From assembly GCF_000231055.2 (NCBI RefSeq), contig NZ_CM001466.1, forward strand, positions 135,343-199,342: 64,000 nucleotides of DNA, in the 5' to 3' direction. This stretch comes from Saccharomonospora azurea NA-128 (GTDB lineage Bacteria; Actinomycetota; Actinomycetes; Mycobacteriales; Pseudonocardiaceae). Under the pieces are notes generated by a model that saw nothing but the letters and a program-made list of their open reading frames with translations, did not search any database and was not told the origin of the DNA. The position numbers and the translations under genes are program-made. Positions 20,263 to 29,102 of the stretch are shown here, one piece after another (within the stretch, counting starts at the first letter, position 1; each line of letters opens with the position of its first letter).

Positions 20263-21099
20263 TCACACGGCGTCGATGACGTCGAGCAGCCGCACCACCT
20301 CGTCGGTCATCGCGGTGCGGCCCGCGCCGAGGTACTTGCGCGGGTCCACCACGTCGGGCCGCTGCGCCAGGTAGGCCCGGACCGCGTCGGTGAACGCGTG
20401 GTTGAGGTGCGTGGCGATGTTGATCTTCGTCATGCCGGTGCGCACCGCGGCGGTCAACGTCTCGTCGGGCACGCCCGACGACCCGTGCAGGACCAACGGG
20501 ACGTCCAGCGCCTCCCGAAGTTCCGCGATGCGGCCCAGGTCCAGCGATGCCGTCCGCTCGGTCATCGCGTGCGACGAGCCCACGGCCACGGCCAGCGAAT
20601 CCACGCCGGTGTCGCGGACGAAGGCCACGGCCTCCTTCGGGTCGGTGCGCACGCCGCGCGCGTGGACGCCGTCCTTGCCGCCCACCTCGCCGAGTTCCGC
20701 CTCCACCGCCACACCGGCGGCATGGGCCTCGGCGACGACCTCGGCGGTGCTCGCGACGTTCTCGTCGTAGGGCAGGGCGGAGCCGTCGAACATCACCGAC
20801 GTGAAGCCGAGCTCCAGCGCCTCACGCACGAGTGCCCGGTCGTCGGCGTGGTCCAGATGCAGCACCAGGGGAGCGGTCGACGCCTCCGCGACGGCGATCA
20901 CCGCCTTCGCCAGCGGCGCGAGGGCACCGTGGTAGCGCACGGCGTTCTGGCTGATCTGCAGCACGATCGTGCGCCCCGCCGTCTCGGCCGCCGTCGCGTA
21001 CGCCTCGGCGTGTTCGAGCTGGATGACGTTGAACGCCGCGAGGCCACGGCGCTGCCCGTGAGCCGTGCGCAGCGCGGTGTGCGGGGTCACCAGGGGCAC
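20263..21099 (-). CDS. Class II fructose/tagatose-bisphosphate aldolase family protein
   Basis: Zinc aldolase predicted to split a ketose 1,6-bisphosphate into DHAP and glyceraldehyde 3-phosphate. The 278-residue length matches the GatY/KbaY/AgaY tagatose-bisphosphate subgroup. Metal and substrate residues are visible: LHLDHADD (about 79-86), EAELGEVGGKDG (about 132-143), VAVGSSHA (about 171-178) and LHGSSGVPDE (about 204-213). The start is GTG 21099, 5 bases from the stop of the SIS gene. As the last gene of the GalNAc operon it would carry out the final cleavage of tagatose 1,6-bisphosphate. Confidence 0.85.
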   Translation of the reverse strand: MPLVTPHTALRTAHGQRRGLAAFNVIQLEHAEAYATAAETAGRTIVLQISQNAVRYHGALAPLAKAVIAVAEASTAPLVLHLDHADDRALVREALELGFTSVMFDGSALPYDENVASTAEVVAEAHAAGVAVEAELGEVGGKDGVHARGVRTDPKEAVAFVRDTGVDSLAVAVGSSHAMTERTASLDLGRIAELREALDVPLVLHGSSGVPDETLTAAVRTGMTKINIATHLNHAFTDAVRAYLAQRPDVVDPRKYLGAGRTAMTDEVVRLLDVIDAV

Positions 21100-21103
21100 G
21101 GGG

Positions 21104-21988
21104 TCACTCTCCGGACAGGACGATCGAGCGGGTCAGGTTGCGAGGGCGGTCGGGGTCGAGTCCCTTCCCGAGCGCGTGCGCGACGGCGAAGAGCTGGCAG
21201 CGCACCAGGGTCAGCTGCGGGTCCTCGTCGAACCACACCGCGAGTGCTCCCGTGGCCTCGACCTCGGCCACGAGTCCCTCCGGCCGCTCGCCGAGGAACA
21301 CCACCGCCGAGGAGTCGTCCGAGATGGCCTTCGGACCGTGGCGGTAGTCCATCGCCGGATACGACTCCGTCCAGGCGATGGCGGCCTCGCGCGCCTTGAG
21401 CGCCGCCTCGTGGGCGAGCCCGACGCTCCACCCGCGGCCGAGGAAGGTGAACTGCGAGCGCTCCAACAGGCTCTCGGGAACCTGCCAGTGCACGGCCTCG
21501 TCCGCCGCGCTCGCCAGCGCCTCGACGTCCTCGCCCAGCCCGGCGCGCAGCAGGCTCAGGGTCGACGTGGCGAAGCGGGTCTGCACCACCGATCGCTCGT
21601 CGGCGAAGGGCAGCACGACGACGTCGTCGGCAGCCGACCGGCCCGGCGACTCGGGGTCGCCGATCACGGCGAGCGTCCGCACCCGGCCGCGCAGCGCGGT
21701 CAACAGCTCCAGGACCTCCGTGGTGGTCCCGGACCGCGAGATGGCCACCACCAGGTCGTAGTCCCGGCCGGCCGGGAACTCGCTCGCCGCGAACGCGTCG
21801 GTGAGCCCGTGGCCGAGTGCTTCGCGACGCGCCGCGTACGCCTGGGCGATGAACCAGCTCGTGCCGCAGCCGACGACGGCCACCCGAAGGCCGCGCGCGG
21901 GCAACGGGGACGAGGCGGCGAGCGCCGCGGCCTGGCGCCAGGCGTGGGGCTGGCTGGCGATCTCCGCCGAGACGAGGGGAGTGGTCAC
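21104..21988 (-). CDS. SIS-domain sugar-phosphate isomerase/deaminase (AgaS-like)
   Basis: A 294-residue protein with two sugar-isomerase domains, as in the isomerase half of GlmS. The first has VVGCGTSWFIAQ (about 37-48) and VVAISRSGTTTEVLEL (about 80-95); the second has GRGWSVGLAHEAALKAREA (about 185-203) and the ESYPAMDYRHGP motif (about 211-222). In this operon the expected reaction is galactosamine-6-phosphate to tagatose-6-phosphate plus ammonia (AgaS role). GTG 21988 has AAGGAG 6 bases upstream. It follows the ROK kinase by 53 bases. Glucosamine- or fructosamine-phosphate activity cannot be excluded. Confidence 0.82.
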   Translation of the reverse strand: MTTPLVSAEIASQPHAWRQAAALAASSPLPARGLRVAVVGCGTSWFIAQAYAARREALGHGLTDAFAASEFPAGRDYDLVVAISRSGTTTEVLELLTALRGRVRTLAVIGDPESPGRSAADDVVVLPFADERSVVQTRFATSTLSLLRAGLGEDVEALASAADEAVHWQVPESLLERSQFTFLGRGWSVGLAHEAALKAREAAIAWTESYPAMDYRHGPKAISDDSSAVVFLGERPEGLVAEVEATGALAVWFDEDPQLTLVRCQLFAVAHALGKGLDPDRPRNLTRSIVLSGE

Positions 21989-22041
21989 TTTCGCTCCTTT
22001 GTCCGAGGTGCTGCCTGTGTGCGATGGAGGGCTGGTGAGGG

Positions 22042-23034
22042 CTAGGCCGGTCTTCGCGCCGCGTCCCCGTACGCGGCCACGATCGGACCGAGGTCGGCGC
22101 CGGAGGCCTCCCACCCGAGCAGCGCCGCGCCCCACGACCCGGCCGTTCCGCCGAGCGCGGCGGGCACGATGCGAGGGTCCGGGTGCACGGTGAGGCGGGC
22201 GCGAACCTGGTCGCGCAGCGGGCCGAGCAGGTCCTCGCCCGCGTGGACGAGCCCGCCACCGATGACGACGTGCGGCACCCCGGTCACGCGGACGAGGTCG
22301 GCCACCAGCGACGACAGCACCTCGACGGCGTCGTCCCACACGCGTCGGGCCACGTCCTCACCCGCACGCGCGCGGGCGAGGACGTCCCGAGCGCCGTCGA
22401 CGGCGACGCCGGACGCGGCGGTGTAGCGGCGGGCGATCGCGGCTGCCGAGGCCACGGTCTCGGCGCAACCGCGCCCACCGCACACGCACGGGGCGCCGTC
22501 GAGGGCGCCGCCGTGTCCGATCTCGCCCGCGTAGCCGCCGGAACTCACCATCCGGCCGTCGAGGAGGAGCGCCGCCGCCAGCCCGGTGCCCACGGACACG
22601 TACACCTGGTCGGGCACCTCGCGCCCGGCGCCGAGTCGCGCTTCCGCCGTGGCTCCCGAGCGCACGTCGTGGCCGAACCCGACGGCGAGGCCGGTGTGCT
22701 CGCGAAGCCGTTGCGCCACGGGCAGGTCACGCCAGCCGAGGTTCTCCGAGTGCACGCACACGCCCCGCCGCTCGTCGACCGTGCCGGGCACGGCAACCCC
22801 GACGCCCACGGGCCGGTGTGTCGCGGGCACGGCCGACAGCGCGGTGTCCACGGTGTCGAGCACGACCGCGAACGCGGAGGCGGGGCCCGCCGCGGCCCGC
22901 GTCTCGACGCTGCCCTGCCGCAGGACGCCTCTCTCGTCCGCGACGAGCCACTTGACGAACGTGCCACCCACGTCGAGGGCGACGACGGCGGGCCGGGGTC
23001 CCCGAGCAGGGTCGACGGTGTCGGACACGGGCAC
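22042..23034 (-). CDS. ROK-family sugar kinase
   Basis: ATP-dependent kinase of 330 residues. The N-terminal phosphate loop is ALDVGGTFVKWLV (about 18-30); the catalytic Asp lies in GHDVRSGATAEA (about 120-131); EIGHGG and the zinc cluster CVCGGRGCAE (about 180-189) define the ROK family. The family phosphorylates glucose, GlcNAc, ManNAc or GalNAc; context suggests GalNAc or galactosamine at O6. GTG 23034 directly abuts the TAG stop of the permease gene. Confidence 0.85.
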   Translation of the reverse strand: MPVSDTVDPARGPRPAVVALDVGGTFVKWLVADERGVLRQGSVETRAAAGPASAFAVVLDTVDTALSAVPATHRPVGVGVAVPGTVDERRGVCVHSENLGWRDLPVAQRLREHTGLAVGFGHDVRSGATAEARLGAGREVPDQVYVSVGTGLAAALLLDGRMVSSGGYAGEIGHGGALDGAPCVCGGRGCAETVASAAAIARRYTAASGVAVDGARDVLARARAGEDVARRVWDDAVEVLSSLVADLVRVTGVPHVVIGGGLVHAGEDLLGPLRDQVRARLTVHPDPRIVPAALGGTAGSWGAALLGWEASGADLGPIVAAYGDAARRPA

Positions 23035-23967
23035 CTACTTGACGCTTCCGGCGGTCAGGCCCGCCACGAGTCGCTTCTCGATGGCGGCGAACAGCAGCAC
23101 CACCGGCACGATCGCCACGATCGAGACGCCGAACACGTACTGCCACGCCGAGTCGTACTGGCCCACGAACTTGGTCAGCGCCACCGACAGCGGTTGGTTC
23201 TCCGCCGAGGTGAGGATCACCAGTGAGGCGGCGAACTCGTTCCAGGCCGCGACGAACGTGAAGATCACGGCCGTGACGATGCCCGGCCACACCAGAGGCA
23301 GCGTGACGCGGAAGAACACCGTCCACCGGCTCGCGCCGTCGATCTGCGCGGCCTCGTCGAGCTCCTTCGGGATCGAGGCGAAGAACGAGTGCATGATCCA
23401 GGTGGCGAACGACATGTTGAACGCCGCGTTGATGAGGATCATGGCGAGCCAGGTGTCCTGGATGCCCCACGACAGCACCTGACGGAACAGCCCGGCCACC
23501 AGCACGGCGGGTTGCAGCATCTGGGTGACGAGCACGCAGAACAGGAAGGCCAGGCGACCAGGGAACCGGAAGCGGGCCGTGTAGTACGCCGCGGGGGTGG
23601 CCACCGCGAGAGTGAGCAGCGTGGCGCAACCCGCGATGACGAGCGTGGAGGTCAGGTTGTCGGGCAGCGGCGTCTCCGGCGTGGACCACATGGAGACGTA
23701 GTTGTCGGGATGCCACTCCTCCGGCAGGTAGGTCGGGGGAATGCGCAGGATCTCGGGCCGCGACTTGAACGACCCGATGAGCATCACGGCGTAGGGCAGC
23801 AGGAAGACCAGCGCCACGACGGCACCCGCGATCACGCGCAACGGGATCGAGCCCCGCGCCCCGGGTACTTCCTGAACCTTCGGCGCGCTGCGGCGCCGGA
23901 GGCGTGGGCGGGCGGAGGGAGTCTCCGGCGCCGGGGACGGGGCGGCGGGACCGGCCACAGTGCTCAT
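23035..23967 (-). CDS. Carbohydrate ABC transporter permease (MalG type)
   Basis: Inner-membrane subunit of a CUT1-family sugar importer, 310 residues. A basic, Pro-rich N-terminus is followed by six hydrophobic helices; the cytoplasmic EAA loop reads LDEAAQIDGASRWTVFFRV (about 205-223), where the ATPase would dock. Its ATG overlaps the stop of the partner permease (ATGA). No ATPase gene is in the locus, which is usual where a shared MsiK-type ATPase serves several importers. Confidence 0.9.
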   Translation of the reverse strand: MSTVAGPAAPSPAPETPSARPRLRRRSAPKVQEVPGARGSIPLRVIAGAVVALVFLLPYAVMLIGSFKSRPEILRIPPTYLPEEWHPDNYVSMWSTPETPLPDNLTSTLVIAGCATLLTLAVATPAAYYTARFRFPGRLAFLFCVLVTQMLQPAVLVAGLFRQVLSWGIQDTWLAMILINAAFNMSFATWIMHSFFASIPKELDEAAQIDGASRWTVFFRVTLPLVWPGIVTAVIFTFVAAWNEFAASLVILTSAENQPLSVALTKFVGQYDSAWQYVFGVSIVAIVPVVLLFAAIEKRLVAGLTAGSVK

Positions 23968-24887
23968 TCGTCGACCGCCTTCAGTGGTTTCACGATCCGC
24001 ACGTACACCGCGATCACCGCGATCACGATGACCAGATTCAGCACCGCGAGCGCCGACGCCATCCCGGAGTCGCGCATGTCCTGCAGCACCTTGAACATCA
24101 GCGTGGTCGTCGTGTCGGCGTCGTAGCCCGGAAGCGCTCCGGTGACGACGGAGAGGATCGGGAAGTTGTTGTAGACGTTGATGATGTTGATGATCGTGGC
24201 CACGGCGAGGGCGGGCCGCAGGTGCGGCAGCACGATGCGGAAGTACGTCACGCGGGGCGAGGCGCCGTCGATGCGGGCCGCCTCCAGCAGCTCCGGACTC
24301 ACCGACTGCAGGCCCGCCAGCAGCGTGTACGTCGTGAAGGGCAGCGACACGAAGATCGCGATGCCGATCGCGACGAGGAACGCCGACGGCATCGACTTGG
24401 TGAAGCCGAAGTCGGGCGAGTCGAGGAGACCGATGTCGTGGAGGAACTGCTGCACGATGCCGTAGCCGGGTTCCAGGCCGTAGTAGATGACCGTGGTCGT
24501 CATGACCACCGACGCCGCCCACGGCACGATCACCGCCAGCCGCACGAACTGGCGTCCCGGGAAGGCTTTGTTCAGCAGGTTCGCCAGCGCCATCGACAAC
24601 ACGATGGTGACCACGACGACGACCGACACCCACAGCACCGTGCGGAGGAGGACCCCGGGCAGTGCGGGCAGGTCGAACAGCGCCTCGTAGTTGTCGAGAC
24701 CCGCGCTGCCGCGGTCCTTGCCGGTCTGCGAGATCTCCCGGGTCGAGTTGATGATCATCAACACGGCCGGGTACAGGACGACTCCGGCGATGAGCAGCAG
24801 GCTGGGGCCGATCCACGGCAGCGCCTTCAGCAGGTCACGGCCGGACCCGCCGCGGCGACGCGCGGTGTCGGTTGCAGTGCGTGGCAT
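23964..24887 (-). CDS. Carbohydrate ABC transporter permease (MalF type)
   Basis: Partner permease of the CUT1 importer, 307 residues, with hydrophobic helices beginning LPWIGPSLLLIAGVVLYPAV and the EAA loop LEAARIDGASPRVTYFRIV (about 215-233). I chose ATG 24885-24887 (MPRTATDTARRRG) over an in-frame start 21 codons earlier because the shorter N-terminus fits the family. It lies 64 bases after the binding-protein gene and is coupled to the next permease. Confidence 0.9.
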   Translation of the reverse strand: MPRTATDTARRRGGSGRDLLKALPWIGPSLLLIAGVVLYPAVLMIINSTREISQTGKDRGSAGLDNYEALFDLPALPGVLLRTVLWVSVVVVVTIVLSMALANLLNKAFPGRQFVRLAVIVPWAASVVMTTTVIYYGLEPGYGIVQQFLHDIGLLDSPDFGFTKSMPSAFLVAIGIAIFVSLPFTTYTLLAGLQSVSPELLEAARIDGASPRVTYFRIVLPHLRPALAVATIINIINVYNNFPILSVVTGALPGYDADTTTTLMFKVLQDMRDSGMASALAVLNLVIVIAVIAVYVRIVKPLKAVDE

Positions 24888-24951
24888 GGGCGTTCCCTCG
24901 TCGTGGAGCGCGGGGCGCGGTCGGTCGGGACCGCACCCCGCGCTGGTCACC

Positions 24952-26175
24952 TCAGGCGTTGTCGACCTCGGCCTGGATTCCGGCCAGGACCTGCTTCGGG
25001 TCGGTTCCCGTGGCGATGAGCCCGATCTGCGACTGCATCGCCGACTGCGCGGTCGCCCACGCCGGGTTGGTCGACGGGTAGAACTGCGCGTGCGGCAGCA
25101 GGTCGAGGAACGGCTTCATGGCCTCGTCGGTCGACTGCTCGGCGCCCGACTTCGTGACGGGCAGGAAACCCTCCGTCTCGACGAAGTTCAGGTAGTTCTC
25201 GGCCTGGTAGAAGTAGTCGAGGAAGGCGCCGATCTGCTCGGTCTTCTCCTCGTCGTTGCGGAAGGCCATGAGGTGGTCGGCGACGCCGAGGGTCACCTTC
25301 TCGCCGTCCTTGGTGGGGATGTCGACGACGGAGTAGTCGAGGTCCGGGTTCTTCTCCTCGATCATGCCCACGATCGGCGGCAGCCCGACCGCCATGCCGA
25401 ACTTGCCCTGGATGAACTGGTCGAGCATCGGCGTGCGCTGGGTGGCGCCCGCGTCCGGCTGGGTCAGCCCGTCGTCGTGGAGCTTCTTCATGAACCGCGC
25501 CGCTTCGAGGTTCTGCGGAGTGTCCACGGTGATCTCGCCGGGGGTGCCGTAGCCGCCACCGGCGCCGAGGAACCAGATCCCCGCCTCGGCCTGTGCCTCC
25601 TCGGAGCCGAGCGGCAGGCCGTAGCCGTAGGCGTCGGTGTTGTCGGTGACGGCCTTGGCCGCGTCGTACAGCTCGTCCCACGTCGTGGGCGGCTCCTCGA
25701 CCCCGGCCTGCTCCAACAGGTCGTCGTTGACGAACAGCGCCCGCGCGGAGGCGATCAGCGGGAAGCCGTACTGGATGCCGTCGACGGAGGCGTTCTCCCG
25801 GAACGAGTCCTGGAAGTCGTCGATCGTCTCCGGCGACACCAGCTCCTCGGCCGAGTACAGCAGTTCGTCCTCGACGTAGCCCGCGAACGCGTCGATGCTG
25901 AGGAGGTCGGGCGCTTCGTTGGACTGCACCCTGGTCCGGATGACGTCGTTGATGTTCTCCCACGACTGCATTTCGAGCTTCACCGTCACGCCCGGGTTGG
26001 CGTCCTCGAAACCGTCGATCACCTCCTCCCACAGCTTCTTGGTGTTGTCCGAGTAGGACGCCGCGAGCATGGTTAGCTCGACGGTGCCGTCCTCGGCGGA
26101 ATCTCCGCCCGAGCACGCGGCGAGCGTCATCGCGGTCGCCGCTACCAGGGCCGTGGCACGAATCCGTCGGGTCAC
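24952..26175 (-). CDS. Extracellular sugar-binding lipoprotein of the ABC importer
   Basis: Binds the imported sugar outside the membrane and delivers it to the two permeases. The 407-residue protein begins with a basic n-region, a hydrophobic core ATALVAATAMTL and the lipobox LAACS, so Cys at about residue 21 would be lipidated. The mature part is a family 1 solute-binding protein (FEDANPGVTVKLE near the start, TTWDELYDAAKAV, GKFGMAVGLPP). GTG 26175 follows GGAGGGG by 8 bases. It precedes the permeases and follows the GH109 gene, so the substrate is probably the released amino sugar or a glycan carrying it. Confidence 0.9.
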   Translation of the reverse strand: MTRRIRATALVAATAMTLAACSGGDSAEDGTVELTMLAASYSDNTKKLWEEVIDGFEDANPGVTVKLEMQSWENINDVIRTRVQSNEAPDLLSIDAFAGYVEDELLYSAEELVSPETIDDFQDSFRENASVDGIQYGFPLIASARALFVNDDLLEQAGVEEPPTTWDELYDAAKAVTDNTDAYGYGLPLGSEEAQAEAGIWFLGAGGGYGTPGEITVDTPQNLEAARFMKKLHDDGLTQPDAGATQRTPMLDQFIQGKFGMAVGLPPIVGMIEEKNPDLDYSVVDIPTKDGEKVTLGVADHLMAFRNDEEKTEQIGAFLDYFYQAENYLNFVETEGFLPVTKSGAEQSTDEAMKPFLDLLPHAQFYPSTNPAWATAQSAMQSQIGLIATGTDPKQVLAGIQAEVDNA

Positions 26176-26260
26176 GGCCGCCCCTCCTTTGGGATCGGTT
26201 GAGTGGATGCGACTCGCCGGCCACGAGGGGCCGGCGAGTCGACGGTTCTCGAAGCCGCGG

Positions 26261-27685
26261 TTACTTCGCGACCGCGGGCATGTCGGTCTCCTCCGAGTCG
26301 AGCCCGGGACGCGACTCCGACCAGCGGCCGCGCGTGAAGTCGGGCACCGCGACGGGCCGTCCGCCCTTGCGGATCGACTCGCCGGACAGAGGCACCGAGG
26401 AGCACCACACGGCGGAGTCGTACACGTCGATGTCCGGCACCAGTCCCGCCCGCATCTGCTGCACGATCCGCCACTGCAGGATGTAGTCCATGCCTCCGTG
26501 GCCACCGTTGTTCGCGGCGTCGTCACCGACCTTGCGCCACAGCCAGTGGTCGTAGCGGTCGAGGTAGGGCTGCGCGTCCGCCCACTGGTGTCCACTGTGG
26601 TCGGGCTCGACGTAGATGCGGGTGGGGTAGTCCTCGAACAGGCCCCGCGTGCCCGCGATGCTGTTGATCCGGCTGTAGGGGCGCGGGGAGCTGACGTCGT
26701 GCTCCGCGCGGACCATGCGGCCCTTCTCGGTCATCAGCATGCTCGTGGTGCGGTCGCCCTTGACGTAGGTCTCCGTCCACGACGGGTGGTCGGCGGGCAT
26801 GAACCGCTCGCGGTAGTCGGCGAGTCCGAGCGCGGCGGAGCTCGTCGCGGTGAGGTGGGTGAACCGGTCGCCGCGGTTGATGTCCATGCACGCCGCGATC
26901 GGGGCGAGGCCGTGCATGGCGTAGAAGCTCGCGTCGATCGTGGCGTGCCACGCGCGGCGCCAGTCGTCCGGCTCGTAGTAGCCGCTGAAGAGCAGGTCGC
27001 GCAGGTCGTGCAGGTAGCCGCCGTGCCCGTTGGTGAGCTCGCCGAACAGGCCGTCGTGGGCCATGCGCAGGATCGCCAGTTCGTTGCGCCCGTACGAGCA
27101 GTTCTCCATGAGGAAGACGTGGCGTCGGGCGCGCTCGGAGGCGTCGACGAGCTGCCACAGCTCCTTCAGTTCGGTCGCGATCGGCAGTTCGATCCCGACG
27201 TGCTTGCCGCCCTTGACGGCGGCCATGCCCTGGCGGAAGTGCCACTCCCACGGCGTCGCGACGTAGACGAGGTCGACCTCGTCGGACGCGCACAGCTCCT
27301 CGTAGGCCCGGTCGCCACCGGTGAAGATGGTCGGGCGTCGCCCGGTCTCCGACTGCACGGTGTCGGCGGCCCGGTTGGCCCGGTCGGGCAGCGTGTCGCA
27401 CACGGCGGTCACGACGGCGCCGGGCACGGCGGTCCAGCCGCTGAGCATGCCCATACCGCGGTTGCCCAGGCCGATCAGGCCGATGCGGACCTCGTCGTGG
27501 CGTTCGAACGGCACTCCGATCATGGAGCGCTGGCCCTTCCCTCGGGCCGGTGCGGCCGCGGTGTCCTGGTCCGCGGCGGCCGGGAGTGCGCCGCCCGCGG
27601 CGAGGATGCCCGTGGCTCCCGCAGCTCCCGCTGCCAGTCCCACGCCCTGCAAGAACGTCCGTCGGCTCGGAGTGGCCTCCACCAT
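26261..27685 (-). CDS. GH109-type NAD-dependent alpha-N-acetylgalactosaminidase, Tat-exported
   Basis: A Gfo/Idh/MocA-fold glycosidase that uses bound NAD(H) transiently to remove terminal alpha-GalNAc. The 474 residues start with a Tat signal (PSRRTFLQGVGLAAGAAGAT). The NAD loop is IGLIGLGNRGMG (about 68-79). Diagnostic GH109 stretches, recognised by memory of the Elizabethkingia NagA sequence, are ATPWEWHFRQGMAAVKGGKH, ENCSYGRNELAILRM, GGYLHDLRDLLF, MDINRGDRF and GGHGGMDY. ATG 27685 follows GGGAG by 5 bases. It is the first gene of the operon toward 20263. A plain dehydrogenase is the alternative, but the signal peptide and length favour GH109. Confidence 0.82.
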   Translation of the reverse strand: MVEATPSRRTFLQGVGLAAGAAGATGILAAGGALPAAADQDTAAAPARGKGQRSMIGVPFERHDEVRIGLIGLGNRGMGMLSGWTAVPGAVVTAVCDTLPDRANRAADTVQSETGRRPTIFTGGDRAYEELCASDEVDLVYVATPWEWHFRQGMAAVKGGKHVGIELPIATELKELWQLVDASERARRHVFLMENCSYGRNELAILRMAHDGLFGELTNGHGGYLHDLRDLLFSGYYEPDDWRRAWHATIDASFYAMHGLAPIAACMDINRGDRFTHLTATSSAALGLADYRERFMPADHPSWTETYVKGDRTTSMLMTEKGRMVRAEHDVSSPRPYSRINSIAGTRGLFEDYPTRIYVEPDHSGHQWADAQPYLDRYDHWLWRKVGDDAANNGGHGGMDYILQWRIVQQMRAGLVPDIDVYDSAVWCSSVPLSGESIRKGGRPVAVPDFTRGRWSESRPGLDSEETDMPAVAK

Positions 27686-27795
27686 GACTTCTCCCTGTCG
27701 GTGTCGGTGTGGTCGGCATCGGGTGAGAGCGCGGATGCCGTCTCGTCCGCTTTCGTGGCGGCAATCTTTACTCCGCGCCAACAAGCTGTCAAGAG

Positions 27796-27833
27796 TTGAT
27801 TGAAGTGGCGCCGTTCCAATCAAAATCAATCAA
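27796..27833. promoter_or_regulatory. CAATCAA-repeat operator ahead of the GalNAc operon
   Basis: Two direct CAATCAA copies 10 bp apart (27817-27823 and 27827-27833) and one inverted copy TTGATTG (27796-27802) lie 110-150 bases before the GH109 start. The same heptamer occurs at 28994-29000 between pfkB and deoR. DeoR-family regulators typically bind short tandem repeats, so I infer this is the site of the DeoR protein encoded at 29103. Confidence 0.55.
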
Positions 27834-27846
27834 GATGCCGCCGCCG

Positions 27847-27922
27847 TGTCCGCGGTCTGCGCACGCGTGTCCGCCGTCTGTGCACGCGTGTCCGCTCCCT
27901 GCGTCCGCGTGTTCGCACCTGC
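27847..27922. repeat. 21-bp-period intergenic tandem repeat, locus 1
   Basis: About 3.5 units start at 27847, 27868, 27889 and 27910 with the core TGTCCGC(n)GTCTGNGCACGCG, exactly 21 bases apart. The reverse complement contains GCGGACACGCGTGCG, the same core as the repeat at 32257. It lies between the GH109 and pfkB genes. There are no unique spacers. Confidence 0.8.
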
Positions 27923-27959
27923 TGTACGGCGAACGGACGTACCGGCGCCTCCGAGTGGA

Positions 27960-28904
27960 TCAGTGCTGGTCGAGGCCGGGGGAGGCCACCACGCTCGCTC
28001 GCGTGCGCGCGTACATGTCGAGGTCGACCTCTCCGGCGACCGGCCTCGCCACCGCGGCCGCGGACAGGGCGACGGCGTCGGCGAGCTGCTCGGCGAGGAT
28101 GTCCGGAAGCGGCCGCTCGTTGCGGTGCAGAGCGCGGGCGAGCGCCGCGACGGCCGCATCGCCCGCTCCGGTCGGGTTGCCGTGCACGAGCTCGACCGGG
28201 CGAGCCTGCCAGGTCCGCTGTGGACGGCCGGAATCCGCTACCAGAGCGATCATTCCGGCTTCGGCGCGGGAGACCACCACGCCGGCGGCTCCCTCGTCGA
28301 GCAGCCGTTGCGCGCCCGCCGCCAGGTCGTCGCATCCGGTCGCCGCCCGGAGTTCGTGGTGGTTCGGTTTGAGCAGCGTGGCGCCGGCCCGGGCGGCGGC
28401 GAGCAGGTGTGGTCCCGAGGTGTCGACGACGATCCGTGCGCCACGTCGCCGCGCCGCGCCGACCACGGAGGCGAGTGCCTCGTCGCCGGTGCCGGGCGGC
28501 ATCGAACCGGACACCGTCACCACGTCGCCGTCCCCGACGGCGTCGGCGGTCAGCGCGCACAGGCGTTCCCACGCCGACTCGGACACCGCGGGACCGGGTT
28601 CGTTGAACAACGTCGTCGTGTCGGCGTCGACCACCGCGGTCGTGCGCCGGGTCGGCGAGGGGATCAGCACCCAGCGCTGGTCGACGTCGGACAGCAGCGC
28701 GCGCAGCCGGTCGCCGGTGTCGCCCCCGAGGAAGCCCGTGCACGCCACCGCTTCGCCGAGTCGGTGCAGCACCCGCGCGACGTTGACCCCCTTGCCGCCC
28801 GCCGTCTCGGAGACCGTCTCGACGCGGTTGACCTCTCCCCACTGCGCGCGCGGGAGGTGGTACGTGACGTCGAGGGCCGGATTGGGGGTGATCGTGAGGA
28901 TCAT
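27960..28904 (-). CDS. PfkB-family phosphofructokinase / tagatose-6-phosphate kinase
   Basis: Phosphorylates a ketose phosphate at C1 with ATP. The 314 residues show the PfkB family start MILTITPNPALDVTY, GGKGVNVARVLHRLG (about 39-53) and the catalytic anion-hole motif NPTGAGDAAVAA (about 246-257) with the base Asp. This subgroup includes 1-phosphofructokinase, 6-phosphofructokinase 2 and LacC tagatose-6-phosphate kinase; the neighbouring tagatose-type aldolase and AgaS-like gene make tagatose 6-phosphate the likely substrate. It diverges from deoR. Confidence 0.85.
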   Translation of the reverse strand: MILTITPNPALDVTYHLPRAQWGEVNRVETVSETAGGKGVNVARVLHRLGEAVACTGFLGGDTGDRLRALLSDVDQRWVLIPSPTRRTTAVVDADTTTLFNEPGPAVSESAWERLCALTADAVGDGDVVTVSGSMPPGTGDEALASVVGAARRRGARIVVDTSGPHLLAAARAGATLLKPNHHELRAATGCDDLAAGAQRLLDEGAAGVVVSRAEAGMIALVADSGRPQRTWQARPVELVHGNPTGAGDAAVAALARALHRNERPLPDILAEQLADAVALSAAAVARPVAGEVDLDMYARTRASVVASPGLDQH

Positions 28905-28993
28905 GGGTGCTCGCTTCCCGCTGCCGCGCGGAGCGGCAGCCCGCAGGTGCCGCCGGATAGCAATGCTCGATACTGCGCGTTATACCGGACTAC

Positions 28994-29016
28994 CAATCAA
29001 TTTCTGTCACAATCGC
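28994..29016. promoter_or_regulatory. CAATCAA site in the pfkB-deoR divergent promoter
   Basis: CAATCAA at 28994-29000 and a related CAATCGC at 29010-29016 lie 16 bases apart in a locally AT-richer stretch between the divergent kinase and regulator genes. They repeat the heptamers upstream of the GH109 gene and are proposed as part of the same DeoR operator set. Confidence 0.45.
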
Positions 29017-29102
29017 AGTACGATGAGGACGATAGCACCGCGCGGCCTCGTCCCGAGGTGGCGAAGAACGACGGTCGCCACGACGCGACGCAAGGAAAGA
29101 GA

